Below, piece by piece: positions 55,775-64,000 of a stretch of DNA of 64,000 nucleotides. The DNA comes from Bdellovibrionia bacterium. Its GTDB lineage: Bacteria; Bdellovibrionota; Bdellovibrionia; Bdellovibrionales; JAGQZY01. The position numbers and the translations under genes were made by a program. The notes beneath the pieces were generated by a model, which was not told the DNA's origin, made no database searches, and was given only the letters and a program-made list of their open reading frames with translations. The stretch's first letter is position 1; every line of letters begins with the position of its first letter. The stretch is from assembly GCA_030427805.1 (NCBI GenBank), contig JAUICP010000003.1, positions 381,758 to 445,757 on the forward strand, written 5' to 3'.

Positions 55775-56065
55775 AAATATCCCTAAAACCGATGGGCTCT
55801 TTCGAACCCTTTTGTGCATCGCGCAAATGTACGGCATTTTTAAGATTTTTAAAAGAAATCAGTGATTTAACTCACCTGAGGGGGAAAAAAATTCTAGAAA
55901 GAACCCCAGAGTGCCTATTTATGTCTCTCCTATAAGCACCTGTTTGATTTTCTATAAAGAGAAGGAGGATCGCCCTATTGAACTGGAGAAATTACAAGTT
56001 CCAGCCCAAAAATGTCACGATCTGCATTGGAGTTTTTTAGGAGGGATCGGCATAGAATAACCGTC

Positions 56066-56602
56066 TTAATTTTCGCCCTCTTTAAAAAAGTGGAAGCGAA
56101 AGGGGTAATCAGAAGGCTCACCATTACTGGCTCGAAAGGTATTTACCAAAGCCATAATGAGTTCATAAAAATAAGAGAGAGTTGCGAAGAGCCCTAAACC
56201 TAGAAAAAGAAAAACAACAATTATGGCTAAAATACCAACTCCAGCCGGAGCTAATTGCTTAATGGCGCCGATGGTATCTTGGCTAAAATCGATGGCAGCA
56301 CCACCGGCGGCGAGTCCGAGCCCCATAAAAAGAAACATCAAGTAACCGACGACAATTCCGACTCCAATTCCAAATTGCACGAGCGTCCACGTAATGTGAA
56401 AATTTAAAACTTGTCGCCCTTCGCGATCAAACTCTGGGATCTCTCTTTTCTTTATAGACCAAAGTACAAGGGGCCCTAAAATACTACCAAGGGGAACCAT
56501 AAACCCGGCAAAAGTCGAGAGATGGAGGGCAACAAACCATGAATCGTCTTTGCTGTCTCGCTTCACATTTTTGTTCTGAAAGTCACTTTGATTGGTGCTC
56601 AT
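56066..56602 (-). CDS. DUF4870 family membrane protein
   Basis: 178 residues from ATG 56602; a TTG at 56638 with AGGA just upstream is an alternative that would add 12 residues. Three membrane helices at about 22-50, 72-100 and 118-148. Family features: WFVALHLSTFAGF, FDREGRQVLNFHITW and the C-terminal ending YPFRFHFF. These resemble the Tic20/DUF4870 proteins; function is unknown. Separate from its neighbours. Confidence 0.85.
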   Translation of the reverse strand: MSTNQSDFQNKNVKRDSKDDSWFVALHLSTFAGFMVPLGSILGPLVLWSIKKREIPEFDREGRQVLNFHITWTLVQFGIGVGIVVGYLMFLFMGLGLAAGGAAIDFSQDTIGAIKQLAPAGVGILAIIVVFLFLGLGLFATLSYFYELIMALVNTFRASNGEPSDYPFRFHFFKEGEN

Positions 56603-56739
56603 AGAACGCAAGCTATACAAGCTTTCAACTAAAGACAAGTTTCCTGTGAAATACTCGATTAAGGTGGGAGTCCGATGAAAGCCTAATTTGACAGCAGTAG
56701 GGCCTCCCAGGGGAAAATAGAGATTAGGGAAGGTGCCAT

Positions 56740-58203
56740 ATGAAAAAACTTAGCGTTTTATTATTAATTCTAATAGTCACTTCAATTTCTTGTTCTTCTG
56801 AAAAAGAAAAACAACCAGAAGAACCACGCAAAGATAAACTCAGCCCTTTAAGCACCATCGTCGTTAGTGATGAATATGGACAACCTATTGCTGGTGCAAA
56901 AATTCTTATTGGCTCCGAAGAAGATGTTCCCTTCAACGACAATGTTCTGACTTCAAAAGCAAACGGTACTATCGAAATCCCGAGTGCTTGGGTTTCACCT
57001 GAGGATGTCACTGTTCGTGCCCCCGGCTATGTCACTACTACTTACAAGAGCCAGCCCCCTGGAGCCTTTAACTTTATGATCAAACACGAGCAGGGCGAGA
57101 GAAACATTGTTCACAACACCCAGCTTAAAAACTTTCAAGATGTCACCGGCGACGGCAATATCGATGTGGGCCTCACCTTCCCCGCTTTTTACAAAAGTCA
57201 GTTTATCGACTTTGACTTAACCGACTATGTCAGCCTAAAGATGGACGAAATAAAAATCGTCGGGCAAAGCGTTGAAATTCCGAGTAATCTCGGAATGCCA
57301 AATCAGACAGAATGGTGGGGTTTTATCCGTGTCCGTCTCAATAAACCGAATACAAGTATGACGTTTTCAGATTCTGGCCTACAAAAACTCGCTGCCGTAC
57401 AGGCTCGATTCGATTTGAGCGATATGATCAAAGAGGTTCGCTCCAATGATTTAGAACCCTTTTCACTTCTCGAACTGATTGAATTTAAAAATGGTGGTGT
57501 CAAAGAGGTCAATGTCATTGAGAACCAACCGACCCCCTCTAAAGTTGAATTGGATCTTTATAAGTTTAACCAAAAGTTCTCTGTTTACGCTCCAATTTAC
57601 GATTCTAAAGAAGTTCTACTGGCGATGGCCCTTGAGCGAACCGGAGGCCAATACTTTCCTTCGGATATCAAACCTCTCGAAAGCGGACAACAGCGCGAGC
57701 TGAAAACGAGGGGGCACAATGATGGGATTGTCCTTACACTCATGCGTTCGAAAGACCTTGAAAGTGGGAACGCAGAAAAAGTTGCGCGCCTTAGTGGTCG
57801 CATCTATAAACAAAATCAGTCCAACCAAATTGAATTGCTTCCAATCATAGAGCCTCCTGTCCTCACCAACGATGGGCTTAAGCTCGATCTACCAACTCAA
57901 TACTCAAACGAAATCCATCCCTCGGGTATCTACCTCAGTCTGAGCAAGGTGACGAGCGAGAACAACCAAGGTGTCATCTACGACCTCAAAAAGGTTCTCT
58001 GGGAGGTTCACATCCCTGACTGGAAAGAAGATATTGAACTTCCGAATTGGACTGAGCTCCCTGACTTGCAAAAAGACCAGCGATACCTTTGGGAAGTCGT
58101 ACTCCTTGCACAAAGTGATGCCAGCCAGGCCCTTGACATCGGACCACAAAAACTGGAATTCACTGACATTTTCTCTAAAAATGCACTAGAATTTACTAAG
58201 TAG
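56740..58203 (+). CDS. Lipoprotein with carboxypeptidase-regulatory-like domain
   Basis: 487 residues. Lipobox SISC (C18). A beta-sandwich of the carboxypeptidase-regulatory type is at about 38-112 (TIVVSDEYGQPIAGAKILIG, TIEIPSAWVSPEDVTVRAPGY). A dockerin/calcium-loop-like DVTGDGNIDVGL lies at 133-144. The rest is beta-rich without a known family. GGAAGG precedes the ATG. The next lipoprotein gene begins 17 bases downstream, so they form an operon. Confidence 0.65.
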   Translation: MKKLSVLLLILIVTSISCSSEKEKQPEEPRKDKLSPLSTIVVSDEYGQPIAGAKILIGSEEDVPFNDNVLTSKANGTIEIPSAWVSPEDVTVRAPGYVTTTYKSQPPGAFNFMIKHEQGERNIVHNTQLKNFQDVTGDGNIDVGLTFPAFYKSQFIDFDLTDYVSLKMDEIKIVGQSVEIPSNLGMPNQTEWWGFIRVRLNKPNTSMTFSDSGLQKLAAVQARFDLSDMIKEVRSNDLEPFSLLELIEFKNGGVKEVNVIENQPTPSKVELDLYKFNQKFSVYAPIYDSKEVLLAMALERTGGQYFPSDIKPLESGQQRELKTRGHNDGIVLTLMRSKDLESGNAEKVARLSGRIYKQNQSNQIELLPIIEPPVLTNDGLKLDLPTQYSNEIHPSGIYLSLSKVTSENNQGVIYDLKKVLWEVHIPDWKEDIELPNWTELPDLQKDQRYLWEVVLLAQSDASQALDIGPQKLEFTDIFSKNALEFTK

Positions 58204-58220
58204 CATCTAGAGGAATTGCT

Positions 58221-58709
58221 TTGAGAAAGAGAATTCTGTTTTTCATTTCACTTATTTTTTTAAGTTCATGTGCTTCAACACCTGAGCCAGCTCCCCTATC
58301 TTATTCCCGTGTTTTCAAAGCCAAGTTTGAAGAGGTTTGGAGAGCGTGCCAGCAGGCCTTGATCAAATACCCCATGAGAATTAACAACATGGATACCGCC
58401 GTCTTACAGACAGAGTATATCAAGGGACGCAGGGCCTTTAGGCCACCGACCAAGCAAGGGGAATACCCAAGCTCCTATCGTTATCGGCTGCAGATCCGTC
58501 TTGTAAGAGGGAATCTCAACCCCCAGGAAGAGGCCATCAAAGTTACCATTGCGAAAGACGCTGAAGCCAAAAAAGACTTCTTCTCGGACCCCAAAAAACT
58601 AGAGTCTGACGGTCTCGAAGAGAACGTTATTCTCTACCGAATTGAAAGAGAAATTCAAATCGAACGGGTTTTACAAAAAGTCCAAAAGAAAATGAATAAC
58701 TCTAGGTAG
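58221..58709 (+). CDS. Small lipoprotein, possibly BamC/helix-grip-like
   Basis: 162 residues. TTG start at 58221 with GAGGAA upstream. Lipobox LSSC (C17). The mature part begins with a FKAKFEEVWRACQQALIKYPM helix followed by strands (AVLQTEYIKG, YRYRLQIRLV, AIKVTIAKDA), an order seen in BamC-like helix-grip domains; this is a guess from layout. A C-terminal coiled helix ends the protein. Second gene of a two-gene operon. Confidence 0.6.
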   Translation: MRKRILFFISLIFLSSCASTPEPAPLSYSRVFKAKFEEVWRACQQALIKYPMRINNMDTAVLQTEYIKGRRAFRPPTKQGEYPSSYRYRLQIRLVRGNLNPQEEAIKVTIAKDAEAKKDFFSDPKKLESDGLEENVILYRIEREIQIERVLQKVQKKMNNSR

Positions 58710-58757
58710 AAGCTTCCTTTTACTCACAAGATCACAGCAAACTTTGCGAGAAGCTTC

Positions 58758-59552
58758 CTAGAAGTTAGTTTTGAGCCAGTTTTTCCAATAACTCACTTTG
58801 AAAGACGTCGGTTCTTTAACCTTGCCCAGTCGAACTTTATTGATTTGCTCCAGGGCAGCAACACCTGCTTCTTGGACTTTTGGGTCTTTGTCGTTCAGTA
58901 CTCGCAAGAAACGCATGCTTTCTTCGGGGCGAGTCACTTTAGACAGAGCCTCGACAATTTTTCGTCGAATGAAAAGTCCTTGGCCACGATGAAAATTCTT
59001 TTTGTCGTCCAGTCTCTGCCACAAGATCGCCGTTGAACTCGCATCACGGTGTTGTCCAATAACTTTAGTAGCCGCCGCACGCACTAACAATGAACTATCA
59101 TTCATCAACAGTTGCTTGGCCCAGAGAAGTGCTTTTGACTTATCGATGCGCGAAAGCGAATGAATCGCTGCCGATCTCATAAACCACTGTTCACTGACGA
59201 GAGCTTTTTCGACCTCGGGCATGGCTAAATCATTTCCGATTCGAGCCATGAGAGTTAATGCTCGCCAGCGAGCTTCCATGGATGATTTTTTGTTAAAAGC
59301 TATAAATTGCAAATTCTTATAACCACGCGGACCTTGCTTTAAAACCACATCGAGTCGATTGCGAAAAGGCATGGCAAGAGCCGCCTCTGTTCGACCTAAA
59401 GGAACTTCCCGTGGGTAGATGGCGATATTTTTTTTGATTTCTTGTTTTTTAAGATCAATCTTTGGTGGATCTACTACGATTCCTCGTTCCGAGGCAAAAG
59501 ACGCACTAACTAATAAGAGAGAAATAACAAAGCTGATTAGTCCTTGAAGCAT
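58758..59552 (-). CDS. Exported HEAT-repeat protein
   Basis: 264 residues from ATG 59552, which has GGGGA six bases upstream. Signal peptide about 1-20 (SASFA). About five HEAT-like helical repeats at 90-245: EARWRALTLMARIG, WFMRSAAIHSLSRI, LLVRAAATKVIGQH, FIRRKIVEALSKV and PKVQEAGVAALEQI. HEAT arrays bind proteins. It lies 26 bases downstream of the acidic membrane protein gene and is probably in one operon with it. Confidence 0.78.
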   Translation of the reverse strand: MLQGLISFVISLLLVSASFASERGIVVDPPKIDLKKQEIKKNIAIYPREVPLGRTEAALAMPFRNRLDVVLKQGPRGYKNLQFIAFNKKSSMEARWRALTLMARIGNDLAMPEVEKALVSEQWFMRSAAIHSLSRIDKSKALLWAKQLLMNDSSLLVRAAATKVIGQHRDASSTAILWQRLDDKKNFHRGQGLFIRRKIVEALSKVTRPEESMRFLRVLNDKDPKVQEAGVAALEQINKVRLGKVKEPTSFKVSYWKNWLKTNF

Positions 59553-59584
59553 AATCAATCCCCTTTCCCTGGGATCAAAGAGAT

Positions 59585-60748
59585 CTACTCTTTTGAATCA
59601 TCCATTTCTGAAGCTTCTGCGACAAGTTTATCCGTATCTAGAGTAGATTCCAAGGCATTATCATCATCTGAGTCCTCCGCTTCACCAAAAGAAGCCAATT
59701 CACTAAGAACAGCATCGGCATCGACAGCTGGCCCTTCGTCTTGCTCAGGGGAGTCTTCTCCTGCGGCTTCCTGGGTTGGAGTATTTTCTTCGGCAAATTC
59801 AGCCATGATTTTGGGATTTTCTGGTTCTTCAGCCACTGGGGTCGTTGCTTCACTAGAGCTGCCCTCGGAGGCTTCAATATCGGCCATTGCAGCCTCAACC
59901 ATCGCTTGGGAGTCAGAGGGATCAACTGCTGCTGATTCTGCTGGCGACTCAGCCTTTAACTCGCTTGGTTCATCCGTTTTTTTTTTGGTTTCGTCCTCTA
60001 GGGAATCTGCATCTTCAAGATCTCCCGCCTTTTGATTTTCGACAGCGGCCGCAAACTCAGCCATGATATCATCGTCAACGCCACCGTCATCGGCCGCTTC
60101 TGCTTCTACTGCAGGCTCTTCAACTTTCTTGTCTTCAGCTAATGCCTCTTCAATACTCGCCGGTTCCTCAGCTCCTCCCACTTCGGGAGAGGACGATCTC
60201 AAGGCTTCGATTTCAGCTTTAAGCTGGGCATTCTCTTCTTTGTACATCGAGAGATCGGCAATATCGTCTTCGATAATTTCATATTCGGCGAGGCGAGCTT
60301 CTAGCTCTTCAATCTTAGCCTTAATATCATCTGGAAGCTCTCCGTCGCCAGATGAGTTTTGTGCTTCATTGCGGAGAGTTTCCATGTTTGTTTTTAATTT
60401 TTCGATCTCGGCTTCTTTGGCTGCGATGGCACTTTCTAATTGTTCTTTTTCTTCATTCGGAAGTTCTTTATAAACAGTTTCGACGTTACCGTCTGGAGTG
60501 ACCTGTGTACTCACTCCCGCAGCTCGAACTTCTGTCGACTCCAAAACTTTTTTAAGAGTTCCTTCGAGTTCTCCCATGTCAGGAAAGGATCCACTGCCGG
60601 AACTCGCAGACGCACCCCTTTTTCCTGCACGCATTGAAACGACCAATATTCCAATACCGGTAACACAGATTAAAATCAGCAATACCGGGACGACAATGGC
60701 GCTGTATTCGGAAATGGTAGATAAAATCATATCTAAATTTGAAGACAT
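59585..60748 (-). CDS. Membrane-anchored coiled-coil protein with long acidic tail
   Basis: 387 residues. One membrane helix at about 18-38, then a basic stretch, a coiled coil at about 97-185, and a 200-residue tail of Glu, Asp, Ala and Ser that must be disordered. The tail carries two copies of IMAEFA (228-233 and 314-319) and a related VLSELASFG (347-355), which look like short binding motifs. N-terminus probably periplasmic, tail cytoplasmic, judged by the RAGKR after the helix. Family not recognised. Probable operon with the HEAT-repeat gene. Confidence 0.7.
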   Translation of the reverse strand: MSSNLDMILSTISEYSAIVVPVLLILICVTGIGILVVSMRAGKRGASASSGSGSFPDMGELEGTLKKVLESTEVRAAGVSTQVTPDGNVETVYKELPNEEKEQLESAIAAKEAEIEKLKTNMETLRNEAQNSSGDGELPDDIKAKIEELEARLAEYEIIEDDIADLSMYKEENAQLKAEIEALRSSSPEVGGAEEPASIEEALAEDKKVEEPAVEAEAADDGGVDDDIMAEFAAAVENQKAGDLEDADSLEDETKKKTDEPSELKAESPAESAAVDPSDSQAMVEAAMADIEASEGSSSEATTPVAEEPENPKIMAEFAEENTPTQEAAGEDSPEQDEGPAVDADAVLSELASFGEAEDSDDDNALESTLDTDKLVAEASEMDDSKE

Positions 60749-60865
60749 AGGATTATTCTCAGAGTTATTTCAAAAAAATTCAAGAATTCTCGGACTTTAC
60801 TAACATTGGTAGAGTGTCCCATGTCCTTTTGATTTTACGGCTCCGCCTGTGCTAAAGTCTGTGCC

Positions 60866-62236
60866 ATGAATACAGAATCCAAATCCCTATTGATTAAAAA
60901 CGGACGTGTCCATAGTGCCCAATTTGACGGCAAGCTTTATCAACATTCATGGATCCAGGTCGACCTCCTCTGCGAGGGAGGCAAAATCAAAGAAATGGGC
61001 CCCAGCCTCAGTGCCAAGGCCGATGAAGTGATCGATGCCAAGGGACTTCATGTCCTACCCGGCTTAATAGATAGTCAGGTCCACTTCAGAGAACCGGGAA
61101 TGGAACACAAAGAAGACCTTGAAACCGGGACTTTAGGCGCTGTGCTTGGAGGCATTACCTCAGTCTACGAGATGCCCAACACCAATCCCCTGACAATTAG
61201 TCAGGAGCAGATCGAAGACAAAATCCAGAGGGCCAGCCAAAAAGCTTGGTGTGATTTTGCCTTCTTTGTTGGAGCAACGCCGACCAATGCCGAAGAACTC
61301 GTCGCCCTTGAAAAACTTCCGGGTGTGTCAGGTATCAAGATTTTTATGGGGAGCTCAACAGGAGACCTACTCGTCGAAGAGGATCAACACCTTTTAAATG
61401 TTTTGAGTCATGGTCAGCGCCGGATTGCCATTCACTGTGAAGATGAGGAGCGCCTACGCAGTCGTTTTGAAATCGTGAAAAACGGAGCCCCTGTGAGTTA
61501 CCATAGAATTTGGCGAGATGAAGAGTCCGCGCTCAAGGCGACCCAAAGAATCGTAAGTATCTCGCAAAAAACGGGGCGCCCTATTCACTGCTTGCACATT
61601 ACGACCAACCAAGAAATTCACTACCTTGGACAAATGAAAAACAAATTGCCTCCGGGACAACTGACTGTTGAGGTAACCCCACAGCATTTGAGCCTTATGG
61701 CCGAAACAGCCTATGATGAGCTCGGCACTAAAGCACAGATGAATCCTCCGATTCGCTCTTCGTACCACCAAAGAGGTCTTTGGGAGGGAATAAAAAACCG
61801 TACAGTTGATGTCATCGGGTCTGACCACGCTCCACACACCCTAGAAGAAAAAGCAAAACCTTATCCGAATAGCCCTTCAGGGATGACAGGAGTTCAAACC
61901 ATTGCTCCGATCATGCTCAATCATGTTAACAACGGAAAACTCAGTCTTGAACGTTTTGTAGAACTCTTAAGTCTTGAGCCTGCTCGAATATACAAAGCTA
62001 AAAACCTGGGACCACTTCATGAGGGAAGAAAAGCAAACATCACCCTGGTCGATATGAATAAAGAAAGAGTCATTGAAGACTCTTGGATTGCTAGCCGCTC
62101 TGGATGGACCCCCTACCACAATTGGAAGACTCGAGGCTGGCCCGTTTACACGGTCATCAATGGACAAATTGCCATGAAAGATTTCGAAGCTGCAAACTCT
62201 CACCTTGGGCAAGCCACACTTTTCGATTTTGAATAG
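60866..62236 (+). CDS. pyrC: Dihydroorotase (PyrC-like amidohydrolase)
   Basis: Catalyses ring closure of carbamoyl-aspartate to dihydroorotate in pyrimidine synthesis. 456 residues. Metal and substrate motifs: DSQVHFREPG at 69-78, MPNTNP at 103-108, GIKIFMGSSTG at 156-166, IHCED at 189-193, HITT at 244-247, and GSDHAPHT at 318-325. The first histidine of the usual H-x-H is Gln71; from memory a large natural subgroup has DTQVHFREPG, so this is not necessarily a defect. Other cyclic amidohydrolases (allantoinase, hydantoinase) are possible but MPNTNP and HAPHTLEEK favour dihydroorotase. No Shine-Dalgarno is seen. Monocistronic. Confidence 0.88.
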   Translation: MNTESKSLLIKNGRVHSAQFDGKLYQHSWIQVDLLCEGGKIKEMGPSLSAKADEVIDAKGLHVLPGLIDSQVHFREPGMEHKEDLETGTLGAVLGGITSVYEMPNTNPLTISQEQIEDKIQRASQKAWCDFAFFVGATPTNAEELVALEKLPGVSGIKIFMGSSTGDLLVEEDQHLLNVLSHGQRRIAIHCEDEERLRSRFEIVKNGAPVSYHRIWRDEESALKATQRIVSISQKTGRPIHCLHITTNQEIHYLGQMKNKLPPGQLTVEVTPQHLSLMAETAYDELGTKAQMNPPIRSSYHQRGLWEGIKNRTVDVIGSDHAPHTLEEKAKPYPNSPSGMTGVQTIAPIMLNHVNNGKLSLERFVELLSLEPARIYKAKNLGPLHEGRKANITLVDMNKERVIEDSWIASRSGWTPYHNWKTRGWPVYTVINGQIAMKDFEAANSHLGQATLFDFE

Positions 62237-62260
62237 ATGGAAAAATAGATGAAAAACTGG

Positions 62261-62289
62261 AGAGTCTGATGAAGAAAAGTTCAGACTCT
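62261..62289 (-). terminator. Terminator of the 62300 gene
   Basis: AGAGTCTGA (62261-62269) and TCAGACTCT (62281-62289) pair perfectly. On the minus strand CCAGTTTTT follows, so termination is mainly leftward; it may also end pyrC transcripts. Confidence 0.65.
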
Positions 62290-62299
62290 ATAGTAACCC

Positions 62300-62908
62300 T
62301 TAGATATCACAAGACTGAAGCTGAGAATTAATCTTCACCTTGCCACCCTCGTAGCAAACAACGTCGCAGCTCCCTTGAGCTTTCTCAATAAAACATCTTC
62401 CAGATCCTGAGGCTAACTCCTGAGTGAGCTGATCATCGACAACTTTAGCAAGTGGAGCACATCGCCTTTTGATGATGATACTATCTACAGCCTTGGCCCC
62501 TAAAGAGGCTTCGAGCAGGTACTCTTCTCCACAATTCAGTTTTCCTAGGTCACTGAGTTCTAATTGAAAACCACCAAGGTCACAGGGAACTCTTCCTTTA
62601 TCCATAACGAAACCATCTTCATTTAAAACGACCCAACCTAATTGGGCCTCTCTGTTTTTAGAGTCACATAGACCATCAAAGGCCATTTCACTGGCATCGT
62701 CCTTAAACTCGACGAAGTCTTCAACGAATGAAACTTTAAAACTTGATTGGGGATCTATAATGCTAACTGGGGAGCCCTCATCGACAGGAATAAAATCCTC
62801 AGAATCGAGGTGAGCGCTTTGGCTTTGGGCACAGTTTTGGTATTTTGTAACGAGAATAAAACTAAACAACACAAGCGAACTGACACTAATCCACTTTCTA
62901 TAGTTCAT
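62300..62908 (-). CDS. Exported cysteine-containing protein, unusual lipobox-like signal
   Basis: 202 residues from ATG 62908, which has GGAGG four bases upstream; the frame is open for 39 codons further but without a site. The signal sequence MNYRKWISVSSLVLFSFI runs into KYQNCAQS: a Cys at the cleavage position but without the usual LAGC/LASC pattern. The mature part is beta-rich (GWVVLNEDGFVMDKGRVPCD) with about eight cysteines in pairs, ending CDVVCYEGGKV. Family not recognised. Monocistronic. Confidence 0.65.
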   Translation of the reverse strand: MNYRKWISVSSLVLFSFILVTKYQNCAQSQSAHLDSEDFIPVDEGSPVSIIDPQSSFKVSFVEDFVEFKDDASEMAFDGLCDSKNREAQLGWVVLNEDGFVMDKGRVPCDLGGFQLELSDLGKLNCGEEYLLEASLGAKAVDSIIIKRRCAPLAKVVDDQLTQELASGSGRCFIEKAQGSCDVVCYEGGKVKINSQLQSCDI

Positions 62909-63091
62909 CCAACCTCCAACAGATGTATCCTTATCGGACGGATCAGGACGATCATCCAGTCCACAAAGACAAATTGTCGAACTTTTTAGATCGCCCTGAT
63001 TTGATTTGGAGCTCATATCCAGCAAAGGGAAAGCAACTGTCTCATTTTAGGATTGATGATTTACCCATGCAGCCGAGATGGAGGCTTCCAA

Positions 63092-63967
63092 TTACTCTCT
63101 TTTGCGAAGGAGGCTCCAATAGAGTGGGCCGAAAGAGTAGGTTCCTCCCGGCAAAATCTGGCGACCGAATTCGGTTTCCTGTGAAAAAGGGTCTTCATCG
63201 AGGCTCAGTAACTCAAGATCAGCCCCTTTTTTATCGAGGAGCCTCCCAATGACCCCATCGTTTTCAAGTGGAGAAATTGAACAGGTTGAATAAAGAATCG
63301 AAGCTCCAGGCCGAGCCGCCAACAAGGCCGAAGTCAAAAGACCATACTGACGTTTCGCTAAACGTTTTGTTCTCTGGGGCGTCCATTCACTGATTTCACT
63401 GGGGGTATTTATGAGATGCCTTTCACCCGAACAAGGGGCATCGACTAGAATCGCATCAAAAGTTTCTGGGTATTTTAATCCAATTTTTGCTCCGTCGTGC
63501 CCCTTCAAGAACAACCCCTCCCTCTGCTCCCTTGGAATATGAGATCGAAGCACTATTTTTAAGCGATTCCGACGTTTTTCTGAGAACTCATTAGAAATTA
63601 ACTCCCCTCGGTTATCCATAGCTTGCCAAAGAACTAAAGTTTTTCCTCCTGGAGCAGCACACATATCGAGAACTCGCTGTCCCGGCTGGGGCTTAAGGGC
63701 GCGCGCCGCAATGACCGACGCTAAATCCATTTCGTAATAACATGCAATTCCCCTTGCATCCTGCTTTTCATGCCCCGAAGTCAGAGAAAGAAAACAATCG
63801 TCATAATGAATTGTCTCACCCGATAAATTGCACTCTGCAAATGAGTTCCCGCGAAAGATTTTCTGATCATTTTCTTTGAGAGAGGCAAATAGCTGGGACC
63901 AACTCTCCTTATAAATTTCCCCATAAAAATCCGTAAAGACCTGAAGGCCACGCTCTTTCTTTGCCAT
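63092..63967 (-). CDS. RNA cytosine-5 methyltransferase (NOP2/NSUN family, compact)
   Basis: S-adenosylmethionine-dependent methylase of cytosine in RNA, probably rRNA. 291 residues. SAM-binding LDMCAAPGGKT at 100-110, the proposed catalytic pair C179 (VDAPCSG) and C229 (YSTCSISPLENDGVI), all intact. It lacks the N-terminal NusB-like domain of RsmB and the C-terminal PUA-like domain of RsmF, as in NSUN4-like enzymes. The ATG has no strong ribosome binding site. Confidence 0.9.
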   Translation of the reverse strand: MAKKERGLQVFTDFYGEIYKESWSQLFASLKENDQKIFRGNSFAECNLSGETIHYDDCFLSLTSGHEKQDARGIACYYEMDLASVIAARALKPQPGQRVLDMCAAPGGKTLVLWQAMDNRGELISNEFSEKRRNRLKIVLRSHIPREQREGLFLKGHDGAKIGLKYPETFDAILVDAPCSGERHLINTPSEISEWTPQRTKRLAKRQYGLLTSALLAARPGASILYSTCSISPLENDGVIGRLLDKKGADLELLSLDEDPFSQETEFGRQILPGGTYSFGPLYWSLLRKRE

Positions 63968-64000
63968 GACTGTTCATACCAAATCTTCGGGCATAAAAAA

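Noticed and set aside
58708-58760. Repeated AGAAGCTTCCT around the convergent gene ends
   Set aside because: Two copies of a short self-complementary sequence that could form a weak hairpin; no T-run and too short to claim as an element.
59544-60035. Ser-rich + strand frame over the acidic protein gene
   Set aside because: Mirror of Glu/Ala codons; the minus-strand product has a coherent membrane helix, coiled coil and tail.
1-64000. CRISPR arrays, insertion sequences, prophage or integrase sites
   Set aside because: No regularly spaced repeats, transposase or integrase motifs, or tRNA-flanking direct repeats were seen.

Overview
The window looks like chromosome from a Gram-negative bacterium of the Bdellovibrionota (Bdellovibrio-like predators and relatives). 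This is inferred from protein content, not from a marker gene: very many lipoproteins and secreted proteins of no known family, a TIGR02147-type regulator, a TtpC/TonB2 energy-transduction locus with a DUF3450 protein, frequent TTG and GTG starts with good ribosome binding sites, and no rRNA, phage, IS or CRISPR sequence.

Layout. 1-3628 carries the 2-oxoglutarate dehydrogenase genes sucB (cut by the window edge) and sucA. 3868-5166 is an enlarged lgt, the enzyme that lipidates the roughly ten lipoproteins encoded downstream. 5188-6254 is a TetR-type repressor gene divergent from a gene-free, strongly structured interval that ends in an intrinsic terminator, most likely an undescribed small RNA; TGTCAGG/CCTGACA inverted repeats lie in the shared control region. 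6261-9957 holds an outer-membrane barrel protein, an Nfu iron-sulfur carrier and an NHL-propeller protein with an inserted CUB-like domain.

10154-16960 is the most striking locus: three co-directional genes for a MotB/ZorB-like protein with a very long coiled coil and an OmpA-like end, a MotA/TolQ/ZorA-like three-helix membrane protein, and a giant FHA-domain coiled-coil protein anchored in the inner membrane by a single C-terminal helix. Together they look like an ion-driven motor with a long cytoplasmic arm that reads phosphothreonine.

16966-27773 holds a trypsin-like lipoprotein, an exported 2H phosphoesterase, a short-chain dehydrogenase, and large surface lipoproteins, one with an IgGFc-binding-type domain. 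28264-35959 is one transcription unit: TonB-dependent receptor, DUF3450, TtpC, ExbB, ExbD, TonB and a TPR protein, i.e. a receptor with its own energising complex. 36167-44870 has a pentapeptide-repeat lipoprotein, tRNA(CAU), a small cysteine protein, an exported PlsC-like protein, a LemA/DUF2207 pair and a TIGR02147 regulator. 45020-55774 is a leftward operon of a metzincin lipoprotein and two giant lipoproteins that are paralogues of each other. 56066-63967 has mixed genes including a dihydroorotase and an RNA m5C methyltransferase. All function calls are from reading the sequence; no database search was run.
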